Positions 1-12,300 of a DNA stretch of 64,000 nt are shown here, one piece after another (the stretch's first letter is position 1; each line of letters begins with the position of its first letter). Position numbers and translations under genes: made by a program. Source of the DNA: Chrysopilus asiliformis (Eukaryota > Arthropoda > Insecta > Diptera > Rhagionidae); the NCBI GenBank assembly GCA_964034945.1, contig OZ035963.1, positions 66,050,682-66,114,681 of the forward strand, given 5' to 3'. Under the pieces are notes generated by a model, which did not search any database, was not told the origin of the DNA, and saw only the letters and a list, made by a program, of their open reading frames with translations.

Positions 1-1584
1 TGTCTACATGAACGGTAATTATTAAAATATGATATGATTTTTGAAACATTTATTTTCTATAGACAGACATGAAATATTCTTATAGGTGGTAATAATTTAG
101 GGAAAATGGAGATGGAAAATGTCAAGCTGGATCACATTTTGATCAAATTAATCCAATCGAACAAATATTTGTGTAGGCTCTCCTCCCACATTTTCTTACT
201 GATGAACTAAAATAAATATGATAACCAAGAGGGATGCCCACCCTGTAAAAAAGGTATTCAATACTTTTTTTCATTGTTTGAATGTTTTTGAATATGAAAA
301 TTATTTCATGAACATCGACGATTCTCATACAGCAGTTTCGTATTAGTTTGTAGGTCTGAAAATGCCAGTGACCTCTTTCAAATTGCATAAAATCAAAACT
401 CGCCCAACATTAGTTGTTTAAAGTCGGTTATGCAATTTTATTAATCTCTTCGGCGACATATTATTTCCGATCAATTGAACTAGGAATGACAATTATGTCG
501 TATTATAGTCTTATTTGAGGTGTAGTGGGTGAAAATACTTGTATTATGTCTGATTGAAGCGTCAATTAATATTAGGCTCAGTTAATTTTGGATTGTGGCG
601 GCATTTTAAGGTCACAATTTCATTTTTGATAGCAATTTTGAGAATTTTAATTGGGGTTTTTTTTTAAAAAAAAGTCTTATTCATTAAAATCTACCAAAAA
701 CATGGTCTTTTTTTTAGTTTTTTTTTAGATTGTTCATATTTAAAAATATGTTTAAAAGAAATCTGATAAAATAGTAAAACTACAATATGTTTAGATCTTT
801 AAAACTTTATAAAATTCTTTGTTTTATTGCAGAAATTACTCATACTTTTTGTATACCTACCTCCAATGTTATGTATGTCACAGTTACATTTTTATGCGCA
901 GCATAAAGTTTTCAGAAAAATTAATATTTTTATTGCAAAAGACAAGGTTGAATCGTATTTTATTTCAACAAATTTTTTATATGAAAATGAATAAATTTCA
1001 CTGAAAGAGTAAATAAAATATATAGAGTGATAAATTCACAGTTAAACAAACAGCACAATAAATTGATGCTGACATTGCATCAATAAAGAAAAAGTCATGA
1101 CATGTTCAAAAGGCAAAATTGAATTTCTTAGAATTGATTTTAGTGTGTTTGTCTCGACGCATTATGGATATTATGGTTTGAAAGAGTAATAATAAACCGC
1201 ATAATGCCTTACTAATATTTTTCAAATTTTTAGACCTGAAAGCATAAATATATAAAAATTGCAAGGAAATTAATAAATGTCAGAAAATATTGTTAAACGT
1301 GAAAAATGCATATCGAAAATTCTTTGGATTTCCTATTATGAGTTTGAAAATGTAAGTATTGTAATTGTAAAAAATCCTGGTTTTTATTTTATCAATTTAA
1401 TGGAAGACATTTTTATAGTAGGGTTTGCTCCGAAAAAATGTGTCGAATGGTTTCTGTTTCGTACAAATTTTTCTGTTTGTATAACAAAAGTAAAATATGT
1501 AATTAAATCTAGCCTAGGGGAGAAATATAAAAGAACCTTCCTGATGGTGTGCTGAACAAGACACAAAAAATTTCACATAACGAA
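1..1584. other. AT-rich intergenic DNA, no gene seen
   Basis: Very AT-rich sequence with frequent poly-A/T runs. The short ORFs here have random AT-driven composition and no recognisable motif. I see no gene or clear repeat boundary. Confidence 0.5.
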
Positions 1585-1795
1585 ACTGTTTTTTTTTGCA
1601 ATTTTCTCGAAAACGGCAAGTCATATTGAAAAATTTATAAAGGTAAAAGGTGATTAGAATAGGATTTTACATAACTGTTCAAAATCCTATCGGACCATTT
1701 CTTTCCCCCTATCCTATACAAATGGATTTTTTAAAATACTAATTTGGTCTGTCATCATATAGAGTATTTGGCGATTGCCCGCTGGCACGGAGTTT
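1585..1795 (-). repeat. Partial copy of dispersed repeat family R1
   Basis: Reverse-complement copy of the repeat whose fullest example lies at 36088-36775. It shows the 'ctcgaaaacgg' block, the 'ttacataactgttc' block and the left-end signature (reverse complement of 'gacagac...actctatatgatgac'). It has no coding capacity. Confidence 0.7.
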
Positions 1796-1924
1796 TTCTT
1801 ATGTTTAAATTTATTTTTTTTTTACTTCAGATATTTCTGTTGGTTGGTTATAAGAAAATCATGTGGTGGACACATAGTACTTTTTACTATTTCTGCATTT
1901 GGACAAAAGTTAGTTCTTTCCGAT

Positions 1925-2580
1925 TTTAACGAATTCCCCATGTTCGCATGCCGATCGAAATCAAATCAATCTTCTGATCAACCTAGTGGAATTAATGTTG
2001 TTCCATTGCATAATGTCGAGAATATGTTGGACATTGAGAGGTTAACCAGCATTCAACACACGGTGGTAACATGATGGGAACCAGTTGATCTTTCCGGATG
2101 GATATGACTACTTTAACCAGATCCCATTGAGCCATATTTACGACCATTTTCAGACTTGAAGCAGAAACTCTTTAATAATATTACAAAATTGCAACAAGAT
2201 CTTGATCATTACATATTTACCTTGCGGACCCTTTTGGACAGTGGTCAGTGGCCAGTGGCGGTCTTACTGAATTGTGCAGAGCACAAAAGATTGAGCGGTT
2301 GCTAGGCAAGATATCTTATACCAGCCATAGAAATGATTTATACGAAAATGATTTATCTTATATTTGATGTTTCTTCATATGCCAAAGTTAGGTGATCTCA
2401 TTTGACTCCGGCATACGAGTTTGAGTACGTAGAGAAGTAAAAATGTCCATTGATCTCTTACGATGGACATGTCACCTCGATGGTGCAATTATCCGCCAAA
2501 TAAATGCACACTTTGCAGCATACGGTGGTTTTTGAGCTGCTAGATTGATTTGTGGGTCTCTATCCGTTAGTTAAGGTCAA
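1925..2580 (+). pseudogene. Unidentified decayed protein-coding remnant
   Basis: This stretch is less AT-rich than its surroundings. Several successive short frames on the + strand look protein-like but are separated by stops and frameshifts. Pieces include FPDGYDYFNQIPLSHIYDHF (about 2090-2150), a frame with NNITKLQQDLDHY (about 2170-2210), LTELCRAQKIERLLGKI (about 2265-2315) and MSIDLLRWTCHLDGAIIRQI (about 2442-2500). No single ORF spans them. I read it as a dead gene, a processed pseudogene or a decayed retroelement ORF. I do not recognise the family. The lack of introns between the pieces slightly favours a retroposed copy. Confidence 0.3.
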
Positions 2581-3847
2581 CGTGTCTAGTAATTATTTTA
2601 TTTTAGATAGTTTAAATTGGATTTTTTTATCTAGTCTTGAAAGAAATTTATAAAATCTTCAAAGTGAGTTTGCTTAACAATATACAAAACTGGTTAAATT
2701 TGTGTAGATTTGATGCCAATGTTTACACTCAAAAATGTCCTCTTTTTGAGTGACATATCACCAATTTTTTTAAGTTTTTCGAAAGCCTCCACAAAATTTT
2801 ATAAATAAAAAATAAATTAGAGGAGTTTTTTAAGCATAAAAACATTTATCCATAAAATAATTTATTTCAAAAATAAATTCTATTTTTTACTATTTTTTGG
2901 AGGTACGTTGATCTGGAATATTGACTGGAAGTTTCATAAAGATTATTGTTTTTAAATAATTAAATAATAATTTCAAAATTTTGACTACACATTTTCTTTA
3001 AAATAAAAAGATTTTTAATTGTCAATGGCAATAATCCAAGCTTTAAATTTTACCTTGTGTGTAAATCAAGATTCGACTGTACTGATATTGGTACTTTTTG
3101 TCACAATTTCTTAGATGCTAAAGTTTAATGAAAATGCTTTTTTTTCTGCTAGACATGAATGTGAACTTTACATTTTTGAATGAACATGTAACAAATGTTT
3201 CTTTTTTTCATAGATCTATTTCTATCATACGTACAAATATAGATAATATTTACACTTTTCTATTGTTCTTTAATAAAATTTTATTTTATCACAATTAAGA
3301 GTTCTATCTACTTATCATTGTTGTTAATTTAGTTTTTTTTCAAAATTTGGCAATAATATTTGTTAAAGAAGATTTGATTTTTGTTTTGTAGATATTTTGA
3401 CAAAGTTTTAAGCTCGTATTGTGCTATTTGAAGCTAAATTCTTATGAATTTGGAAAAAATTGAGGTTTTGATGATTAATTGAATAAAAAATCTTTCATAG
3501 CTTTTCGATGTTAACATCACAGTTGGTGGAACTAAAAAATAAAACTCGTTAACGCTTTTGAGATGTTAAGGAGTCACAATTGCACACTGTCGAAAAAACG
3601 GAGTCGACTTGTTCCAGCTACTGGCTTGAAAAAATTGTCAGTTACCCACAAGTTATTTAAAATTTTAAATTCGCGAGAATCGTTGTTCGTTTTTTTTTGT
3701 GATTTTAAAAGCAAGCTCAAATTTTCTTTGTCATTCTTTTGGTACTTTTATTGTGGAATGTTGGAAGTGAGTCTTAACTATTATGTATGAAATGTTTTTT
3801 ATACAATATTAAAATAATTCAAAACCGTAATAATTTAAAACTAAACT
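2581..3847. other. AT-rich intergenic DNA downstream of the opsin gene
   Basis: Poly-T-rich sequence between the decayed remnant and the opsin stop codon. The reverse complement of 'tttatt' near 3747-3752 could be the opsin polyadenylation signal (AATAAA on the - strand). Nothing else is recognisable. Confidence 0.4.
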
Positions 3848-6800
3848 TTAACATATATCGGAATGATATGAATTGGCACGTATTAAAATCGTTTTTTTAC
3901 CCTCCGCAAGGACTTTCATTTCATAGTCGCTGTTTATTCGTTTTTTCGAATTTTCCATTCGTTCGATGAATTTTCCAATTGATTTTCTTCTTTTATCACA
4001 GCCATCGGAACTCATATTATCTAATACGCTTTTATTATTTACAATTTCGGAGTTTTTATTGTTATTCGTTGAGGTTGAGGTTGGGTCTTCTTTGTCCTTG
4101 GATTGAGTTCTAGTGAAGATTTTCGCTTTGAATTTTAAACAGTGTTTGGTGTCCTTGACTGATAGCTTGGGTCCACAGACTACAGATGGAATATCACTTC
4201 GCGATATTTGGTTGACTGTTGTCTCAATTATTGTCGACTCTTTCACAAGGTGTTTTCTCCATGAGGCTCGAAACTACAAAAAAAAAACACTTTTAAATAT
4301 TGAGCAAAAAAAAAGGTAGTAGCTTCACACTCTCGCTGAATGTAGGCCATTAATCATAGTATCGGCTGGAAGGTAGGTTGAATTCATTTGTCCATTTTAA
4401 AATTATATTGCAAACCGGAATTTTAAAACGGTTAAATGGAAAAAACGAATTAAATTTACAAAAAGGCGAACAACCTGGCAGATGAGACTGTGATTTGTGT
4501 ACATTCTGGGAAAAGTGTGGGGTTAGCACTGAAGAAGAGCGACTTTTTAAAATTCGATATTTTGTGTTGCGCGATGGCCAACACAAAGTAAAACAGAAAA
4601 TATTTTTTTAAATATCTTAATGCAATGTATTAACGTTACTCAAATATTGTGGCTAAAGTAAAAAAGTTTCGTCTTACGTCCAAAAGTCCATAAAAAAGTG
4701 CCATTATGACTGAGTAATGGCAATCTTTGTACACTTTTGGCTTTATCTGAAGTAAATTTCACTCACCTGTGTATTAAGACCGACATATATAAGAGGATTA
4801 TAGATTATACTAGATTTAGCAATGAGCGCTGGCAAAACTGACATTCCAGGTGAGATGAGGTCGCCAGGACCAAATTGTTCGACTAAGGCAAATACTGAAT
4901 ATGGTGCCCAGGCCACCAAAAATGCCACAATCATAACGGCAACCATTAGGGTGACTCGTCCTTCTGCCCGATTGGTTCGTCCCAGACGAGCTGCGTTCTA
5001 AAAAAATGTGAAAAAATCAAAAAATAATTTTTTCATATCCCTGAATTTTATGTGGAACATTTTATGTTTGAAATTCAGGTGAATAGCATTATGGTAATAG
5101 GAATATCATGAAAATCTGTTGGGATCAGCAAAGATAAATTTGATGGACTTACCTTTTTCATGGTGTAAATGATGTTTATGTAGCTGTAAGAAATTACAAA
5201 CACTGGAACCACTAGTCCAAATATGAAAAGGAAAACTATGTACGAGGTAGCATTGAAGCTTTGCGACTCCCAATTCACTGAGCAGCTAAAATATGAAATA
5301 TGAAAACTTTAATTTGAAATATTACAGAAAATGATAAAAAGGTGAATTCTGAGTATGATTTCTGAAAGTAGTAATACTATTTACAAAGTTGAGGTCGGAA
5401 AAGATGCAGATGCAAGAAGTAATACAGCTAAATGGTGCAATGTTGGGAGTTGTGAAATTGTATTTATTTAATTTCAGCACTTCAACTTTAAGTATATTAT
5501 AAAAATGTAGAGGAAAATGTTACCATGGGTTAGTATGATTCTCACAAAATTTGTTAGATTTCCACTTAACAGTAGAAGGTTTCCCATTGATGATTGGAAA
5601 TTTTCCGTTAACTAAATTTAAAAATCCACCCAAAATAAAAAACAAAAATCACTTTAGAGATCTATTCATTTTAATCATTATCGTAACTATACACATTTTC
5701 TGCTACAGCTTTTTAATGTTGTGTAAAAATCGACAAATAAGATTTCCACCATAGTTTTTGAATTTCTTTTTTCGAAGACATAAAATTTCATCTGTTGTTT
5801 AAAAATTGGAAATTTCACTACAGACGTTCGAGATGGTAATTTGAAATTTCTAAGATAAATCTTTGTCGGCGTTATTGGACATTTGTCTGGAATGTTAACA
5901 GCTTTAGCCATTATGGATTCATAAAAAAATTTCACTAATGGATTATGCTGCACTGCTTCAGTAATTTCGCAGAAACTCAGATTTTTTGCCATTTGGAAAA
6001 ACGTTCGATTGTTAGATAAAAACGAATCAAGTTTAAAGAAAAAAATTGGATGTTGTAGAGTTTCCAGGACTTCACATTCAAAATTATAAATATTTCCATT
6101 TTCAATAGAGTCATTTCCTATCATATATTGTTTGTTAAATGTTAAAATTGTTTTATCAATGATGATATTGTATCGTATCTAGAAAATATGGAAATATGGA
6201 TTAAAAAATCTCTGGTAATACTTTAATTTTTTTTCTAGTATTTCTCATACCGATCCAATCACTCGGGCGATTAACAAAAAAGCGCCAGGAAAAAACAAGA
6301 TGCAAGGAAAATTTTTCATTTTAACTCAACATTAAGTTGGGGATATAAATTAAATGTTTTATGCAATAATAAAAAAAAAACTTTAGCAACATGCTATCGG
6401 AAGGAGACTTTATGGTTCAAAGCTTGTGCGAATTCGTCATGCAACATTTGGCGCTACAATCAAATTTAATTAAATAATTAAATTTTAACGCGTCACTAAA
6501 CCAAGTAATTTATAGTTTATCAAAATTGTCAAAATTATGTAAATATTTTTTTCTTATTTTAGGTAAAAATATATTAGCAAAATTTAATAAAGCTAAAAAC
6601 AGTAAGACAAAAAAAGACAAAAAAAAATATTAGAGTAGCAAATTTAATACACATCCGCAAAACATAATGCAGAGAAAAAATAGTAAATCTAACTATTTTA
6701 TAATGGGAAGTCGCGAGTATAACTGAAATAGTTAAGTCCAATTACAAAAAATAGTCAAAATCGATTAATCTTATAATAAATTTAACTACTTGGTAGTAAA

Positions 6801-9313
6801 ATCTACTATTTTGTGATTAAATTTACTATTTTTGTAATTGATATTAACTATTTTGTAATTGAAATGACAAAATTTTAGTTATAGTCTCGAGATAGCTAGA
6901 TATACAATTCTTTTCTCTCTACCTTTAATGTAATATGTAAGATAATAAGGATTTGTTGATCCATATATTTTTTTCATATTTTCATGCTTCTGATTCAATT
7001 AATTTTTTAGATTATGGAACTCACCTAATGTTTGCAGCTTCATTAACGTACGCACCCCATCCAAATAGGGGTGGGGATGTTAATAAAAAAGAATATATCC
7101 ATATCAAGAAAACGGAAATCACAGCTCCACGGTTGCTTAATTGTCGTTTTGATAGCGGGAATGAAACCAAACAATATCTTTCATATGACAATACTGTTAA
7201 TGTTGTTATTGATGTAATGCCTAGAAAATTTATTCAAATTATTAAAAATGTTTTATTGTTTTTTAATATTTTTAGGGCTGTGTAATAAGTACATACAATG
7301 GCGTAAATAGGATGGGGGCTCAACACCAATAACTTTTTACAAGAAACGGATTTGAGGAAAATTTCAAATCTCTAGCTCAATTCCTTCGAGAGTTATCGTG
7401 TTCGCGGACGGAATAACAGCAGGAAACCAAAATCTTTTGTTATCTACTACGCTACTTAATCTTATGTACTACTACTATATGAGTCTCCTATAGACTACAA
7501 AAATAGTGAAGAGAAATGAAAGTTTCAAAACTTTTTCTTTAGCTACATATATTTCTTTATTTTTTTTTTGGGTTTATTAAAAACGTGATTGCAAAATTTC
7601 TTGTCTTTAAAGTCTCAATAAAATACTGTCATATCAAAAGAAAATAATTTTCCTTGAAAATGACAGTCCAGAAATTTGTTCCACGAAATATAAACGCAAA
7701 ATGAATTAAACTTGATAAAAAAAGAAAAAAATTGAAAATAATTTTCTTCAGTTGAATGCAATATTAGAGGTTTATGGTTCAACAGATATGAAATATGCAT
7801 TGGGTGGAAAATTTGAACAATGGAAGAACTCACAGCTATGAGGAAATATTGACTAAAAACTTCTTATCGATTGTGTTCGGATTGGCTTTATTTGATTGCT
7901 CTGAGAATCCCCAAAGTTGAACATCGGTTAGACAGTGATAGAATTGAACCATTGCTGCAACTAACACAATAAAAAAAAGTCCAATGGCGAAAAAGTCCAA
8001 TTTTTCATTAAAAAAATCATTTGTATGATAGAAGCAGAGAGGAGCGATCCGATTGAATTTTGATGTATCGAATTGTTATGTAAAATCATTTTTTAAACAC
8101 ATTTCGTCTTTAGAAATTTTTCGATACAGTTTCCGAGAAAATAGGAAAAAAGTATTCCATTTGCATGGGGGACGGCGAGGCAGTGGCCAAATTTTGCATG
8201 TTCAAGAGCTTAGCCTTGCTGTGTACCAAATTTCAAGCCTCTAGCTCAATCCTTTCGAAAGTTATGATATTCACGGACAGAGGGACAGGCAAAGAGACGG
8301 ACGGACATGCGGAAATCAAAATCTTTTGTCATCCCAAACACCCTGGTATACTTCATTTTTGTATGCGGCGATTGGTTCGATGCTTTACAAACGTTATACT
8401 AACTCTAATCATACTAATATATAAAAATGAGTTGGTGTCTGTCTGTCTGTTCCTCTTTCACGCAAAAACGGCTGAACCGATTGACTTGAAATTTGGCATT
8501 AGTGTCTGTGGTAGTTCTGGTTCCAACATAGGCATACGGAAAAATAGCGCGAGGGGTGGGGGGAATAAGGGGATGGGGTTAAGTAATCTCGAAACTTAGC
8601 TCTTCCTCTATGTTACCCTAAAAAAAAATTGAAAAAACTTAACCTGGCAACGACGGGTATGCAAGCTAGTATACTAATATATGATTCTCATTTAGAATAT
8701 AAAAAGGAAAACGTTTTCACTTACCCAATAAGGCCATAAAAAATCCATAAGCGACACACATCACAGGACCGAAAATCCATTTGTGCGATATTGCGGCTGT
8801 TAATGTGAAAGGATTTCCAAGAATTGATACCGAAAAATCTGAACAAACCAAATTTAGGAGAATTATATTCATAGGTGTCCATAACTGCGAATAAAATACA
8901 GAACATAAGTTTTAATTGATTTCATATCATAGTTTTGTTTGATTAAAAAAAAAATTACTATGAAATTAAATTGGATATTTTGAAGGGCAGATGGGAAATT
9001 TGGGAATGGTTTTTTAGAGTGTTTACTCTGTTTCATGATTGTTTTAATATAACTAAAATTGTATTAATTTAACAAAAACAAAATTCATATTTTACAAAAC
9101 TAATTTCAACTGGTAAAAAGGCAAAAATAAGTGAATTACCTGTATGTCTTTGCACATTAAAACGATGACAAAAAGATTCAATGAGAATCCAAAGAATCCA
9201 ATTAGAAATAAAACAAAAGCGGCCAAATGATATCCCCATGGTTCCATCAAAAGGCGATTTTCAGTCCATTCTATCGTTCCTGGAAATATTTCGGTCATAT
9301 TCTCATTATCCAT
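3848..9313 (-). CDS. Ciliary-type opsin (pteropsin class), six exons, 439 aa
   Basis: Light-sensing seven-transmembrane receptor. Exons on the - strand: 9313-9140, 8884-8725, 7220-7025, 5285-5153, 4997-4767, 4273-3848. All introns are GT-AG and the frames join to 439 residues. Seen: N-glycosylation site NMT (N5); TM1 about 28-53; TM2 from LWTPMNIILLNLVCSD; ERY (125-127) in place of DRY; disulphide pair Cys101/Cys178; retinal Schiff-base lysine Lys282 in IAKSS; NPLIY 288-292; then NTQ FR, the c-opsin form rather than the HPK of rhabdomeric opsins. The site equivalent to bovine Glu113 is Tyr104 and the Glu181 site is Glu172, the usual invertebrate counterion arrangement. The cytoplasmic tail is long (about 140 residues), Ser/Thr/Lys-rich and ends SYHSDIC. 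Insect c-opsins of this class are non-visual, brain-expressed photoreceptors in bees; that role here is inferred. Intron 3 carries another gene. Confidence 0.93.
5687..6319 (-). CDS. DUF1091-family small secreted protein, two exons, 186 aa, nested in opsin intron 3
   Basis: Exon 1 is 6319-6251 (23 codons) and exon 2 is 6178-5687, joined in frame across a 72-bp GT-AG intron. Residues 1-23 (MKNFPCILFFPGAFLLIARV) form a signal peptide. The body has the DUF1091 pattern: a YNIIIDK start, a central SFCEITEAVQHNPLVKFFYE block, then IPDKCPITPTKIYLRNFKLP, the conserved Cys-Pro segment of this family, and a beta-rich C-terminus with FEKRNSK and CSRKC. Length is typical (about 180 aa). DUF1091 proteins are a large, rapidly evolving insect family related to lipid-binding ML/MD-2-like folds; some (CheA-type) are expressed in chemosensory hairs. 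The ligand here is unknown. It lies between opsin exons 3 and 4 on the same strand. Confidence 0.8.
6711..6892. repeat. Imperfect inverted-repeat element (about 180 bp)
   Basis: Left end 'tcgcgagtataactgaa' matches the reverse complement of the right end 'ttagttatagtctcgaga'. The interior holds several variants of an AT-rich unit like 'actattttgtaattg'. It sits in opsin intron 3 upstream of the nested gene and is probably a degenerate foldback or MITE. Confidence 0.5.
7300..7505 (+). repeat. Diverged copy of repeat family R1
   Basis: Shares in order 'tctctagctcaat', 'ttcgagagttatcgtgttc', 'gcggacgg', 'aaatcttttgttat' and the tail 'actactatatgagtctc' with family R1. Located in opsin intron 2. 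Confidence 0.6.
7975..8408 (+). repeat. Repeat family R1, left part, interrupted by a Helitron
   Basis: Contains the 147-bp monomer (gattgaattttgatgtat...), the 'tctagctcaatcctttcg' block, the 'cacggacagaggga' block and 'aatcttttgtcatcc'. It stops at 'actctaa' (8408) and resumes at 8670 with 'tatactaatatatgattctc'. Together these restore the tail seen intact at 36735-36772. Confidence 0.8.
8409..8669 (+). mobile_element. Non-autonomous Helitron (261 bp) inserted in an R1 repeat
   Basis: Starts with TC (tcatactaatatataaaaat) and ends with a short hairpin (cctggcaacgacggg) followed by atgcaagCTAG. The flanks are A at 8408 and T at 8670, as expected for Helitron insertion between A and T without target duplication. 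The interior has gtctgtctgt, 'aaaaacggctgaaccgattg' and a G-rich patch. It has no coding capacity, so it needs a helicase supplied elsewhere. Located in opsin intron 2. Confidence 0.85.
8670..8704 (+). repeat. Repeat family R1, right tail after the Helitron
   Basis: 'tatactaatatatgattctc' followed by 'atttagaatataaaaa' is the family's 3' tail, separated from its body by the Helitron at 8409-8669. It abuts opsin exon 2. Confidence 0.75.
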
Positions 9314-12300
9314 TTCATGAGATACAATTTCTAGTTGTGGTAATCTAAAACGTCCCTAAATCTTATGAAGTCGAGAGTCTCCAATAGAATAATGGCTGGA
9401 TTATCCTGAGATTCCATTTAACATCCGGGGATAATAAAGTTTTGTTATTCTTCTCGTCATTAAACACAGTTTTGTATCCATTTATCCTTCAACGAAAAGT
9501 TTACTGCTTCCTTCAAAATCTCACATGAAACCTAAAAATAAAAAAAATAAAAATATTGAAATTCACAACAGTTCTACTTAATTCTACATAGATAAAGTAA
9601 TTCTACTTGAAAAATTTAATCTGCTTGCTTTATAATGTAAGACAAAGTTTACTAAATCTTAAACACATAAAAAAGTTTTTGATCTTTCAATAAGGATTAA
9701 ATTTAATAGATTTAAATACTCTTTTTTGATTCATTTTATTATTAAAAAGTTCTTTATCAGAAAACTTGTAACAGCAAAATGGTAATTTTTCACCATGATT
9801 TAGGGGAACTTTTTTTCTACAGAACTTCAAAGAAGATAGAATTATAAACCAATGTTACAATTACCAGAAAAGGCTGGGGGAAAAATCAAAGAAATTGTTA
9901 TCGTGTTTCAATCAATGTCTTTTTATTGTACATTTTGTCAGTTTGGTTTATTTGATTTGAATTTGTGTAAATAAGAAGTAAATATAATTTCATTTGAAGC
10001 CTATATTGTTGAATTTCAATCAATTATCGAGACAATAGTTAATGGCCAACATCACAATATTGGCCAGTTTCTAAATTTTACAGACATTTCAATCATTTAA
10101 TTTAATTTAAATTTGTATTTAAATTGATTAAAAAGCTTTTATTTAGCTTGCATTTTTGTTTGTTTGACTGTTTGTCTGTTTGGCATATCTTATAACCGAA
10201 TTTTCACATTCTTTCACATATCCGATTGAGTTGAAATTTTCCACAAATACGTGACTCATATTGTATTATAGAGGATGAAAAAAATATATTTTTTATAAAA
10301 GAGCTAAAAAATAAAGGAAAAAGGTTGCGAAACCTATTAAATGAGAAAATCCTTTCAAGAAACGGCTTACTTAACGAAAAACACTTGAATAAGAATTTTA
10401 TTATTGAGGAAAGGGAAACATTTTATTATTGAGGAGAATAGCTATTGGAGAAACTTTAAATTTTCTTGGTGTATGTTTCATCAAATTAATACTATTTGAG
10501 GATTTAATTTTGGTTTCTGTTTACAAATTTTGAATCTTTCATAACGAAATTACGTAAAAAAATTATTTTCAGAGTTTTCAATTTCCCAACAGTTCAAGGG
10601 GAAAAAACGCGGTCAAAAATATAAGTTTCTTTACGATAGAGTATTTTTGCTAGCAACATAAGTTAAAAGAGCAATCGCTAATTTAAAATGTGTTTGTCTT
10701 AGAAATCCAATATTTTCTTTGTGAAATTTTCTAGGTTGCTTAAGTACAAGAGATGAAGTACTCTTTTAGAGATTGTAATTTAATTAAATTGCAAGAAAAG
10801 CTACTAATTGCTGTTTTAATCAGAAAAACTCATTTTTTTTAAAGAATATTAGAGTATCACGTTCTTACAGTTTTCATGCAAAAATTTAATAATATCTTAA
10901 GACAATTTAAAATTTCCTGTAAGTAAAATCGATTTTCGGAAAGGATTTAAAATTGATCATTAAGTTTTATGTTTTATTGAATTGATTAAAAGCATTTTCC
11001 AAATGCTGTTTTTGTTTTAGAAATAAACTTATTCATAGAAGAAATACAACATGTTCTTTAGAGCAAGGAATGATTATCTAAGATTTTGTCTTAAAATAAA
11101 AAGATAGTGAAATTAATGAGTCCTGTGCTACAGCAATGGAAGATTGTTGGTAATTTTTCGAAGTGGAAAATCCTTAGTATATCAGCGTAAATAATAAAGG
11201 GTCTGAGGGGGAAATATGGGGATGTTTTTGTTCAGTCTAAGAGGGCTTTTGTAAACTGGAACTTGTTTTGTTGAAAATGTACAAACTCGGTGTAATTTCC
11301 ACAAAAACGCGATTTTTTTTCTACGAACAAAACATATTTCAGAAGAAAATAATTTTATAAAGTCGACCACTAATTAAAGCGCATCGCATCCTGAAAAAGC
11401 GTTCAAAAAGTGCAACTTTTGTGTGACATTAATTACAGAGTAATTATTTTAAGATGGCCATATTTCAACATTTTTGCAAGACTGTGAAAAAAAAATTCTT
11501 TTGAAGGCTAACCAAACCACGAAATGGAGAAAAACTTTAATTTTCTTTTTAAATACTTTGCAACGAAAAGACTGCTCCCTCTTTTTCCTGACATATGCTA
11601 AACCTCCCATAAAACTTTAATCTTTCTTCAAACTTTTTGAAATTAATTTGATTCTCCTTTTGAATGTCCCTCTAATTAAATTAAACACGAACTTTGCTCG
11701 GCTGATAATTTCTACATTTATAATGAAACCGATATCCGATTATAATTTAAAAAGTTTACCAAAACACACAGAATTATGTAAAATATTCAGTTGATATGAT
11801 AAGAATTTTCAATTAAGATCCCATTACGTTTAACATCAAGGACTTTGAGAAACCACGTGTGAAATCCACATATAAAAATTCGTCTTTGGCGAATTAAGAA
11901 AATTTCGCACTCCTTCGGTGCAGTGAGTTGTTACGATTAATTCGTCTGGAAATTAATATTTCACGTAAGGGATATTTAGATGGGATACACTCAGAAAAAT
12001 AATAAAGCTGATCCAAGTTAACTTTTTGACAAGTCAACAATCAAAAAAATAATAGCAAAAACCTCGTTCCTATTGACAAAATTTGTTTTAATTTTTTTTT
12101 TGTTAAATTGATAAAAAAACCACTTATCCGATTGACTTGAAATTTTACTCCTATGACAATACAATATTTTCACTACTTCGTCCGTGTAAGGATAAGGGTA
12201 GATCCTGTAAAGATGATGGGATATTCTTTTCCTCCAATTTTCCGGAAAAAAAAACCTTTTTGGGGTCGCTGAATTCCTGACATTAAGAAGTTTATAATGA

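Noticed and set aside
8165..8599. 144-codon + strand ORF
   Set aside because: Runs across the R1/Helitron junction. The translation is a by-product of non-coding repeats.
11865..11930. TATAAAA followed by GCAGTGAG as a promoter
   Set aside because: The spacing is about 50 bp rather than 25-35, and no coding exon follows that I can recognise.
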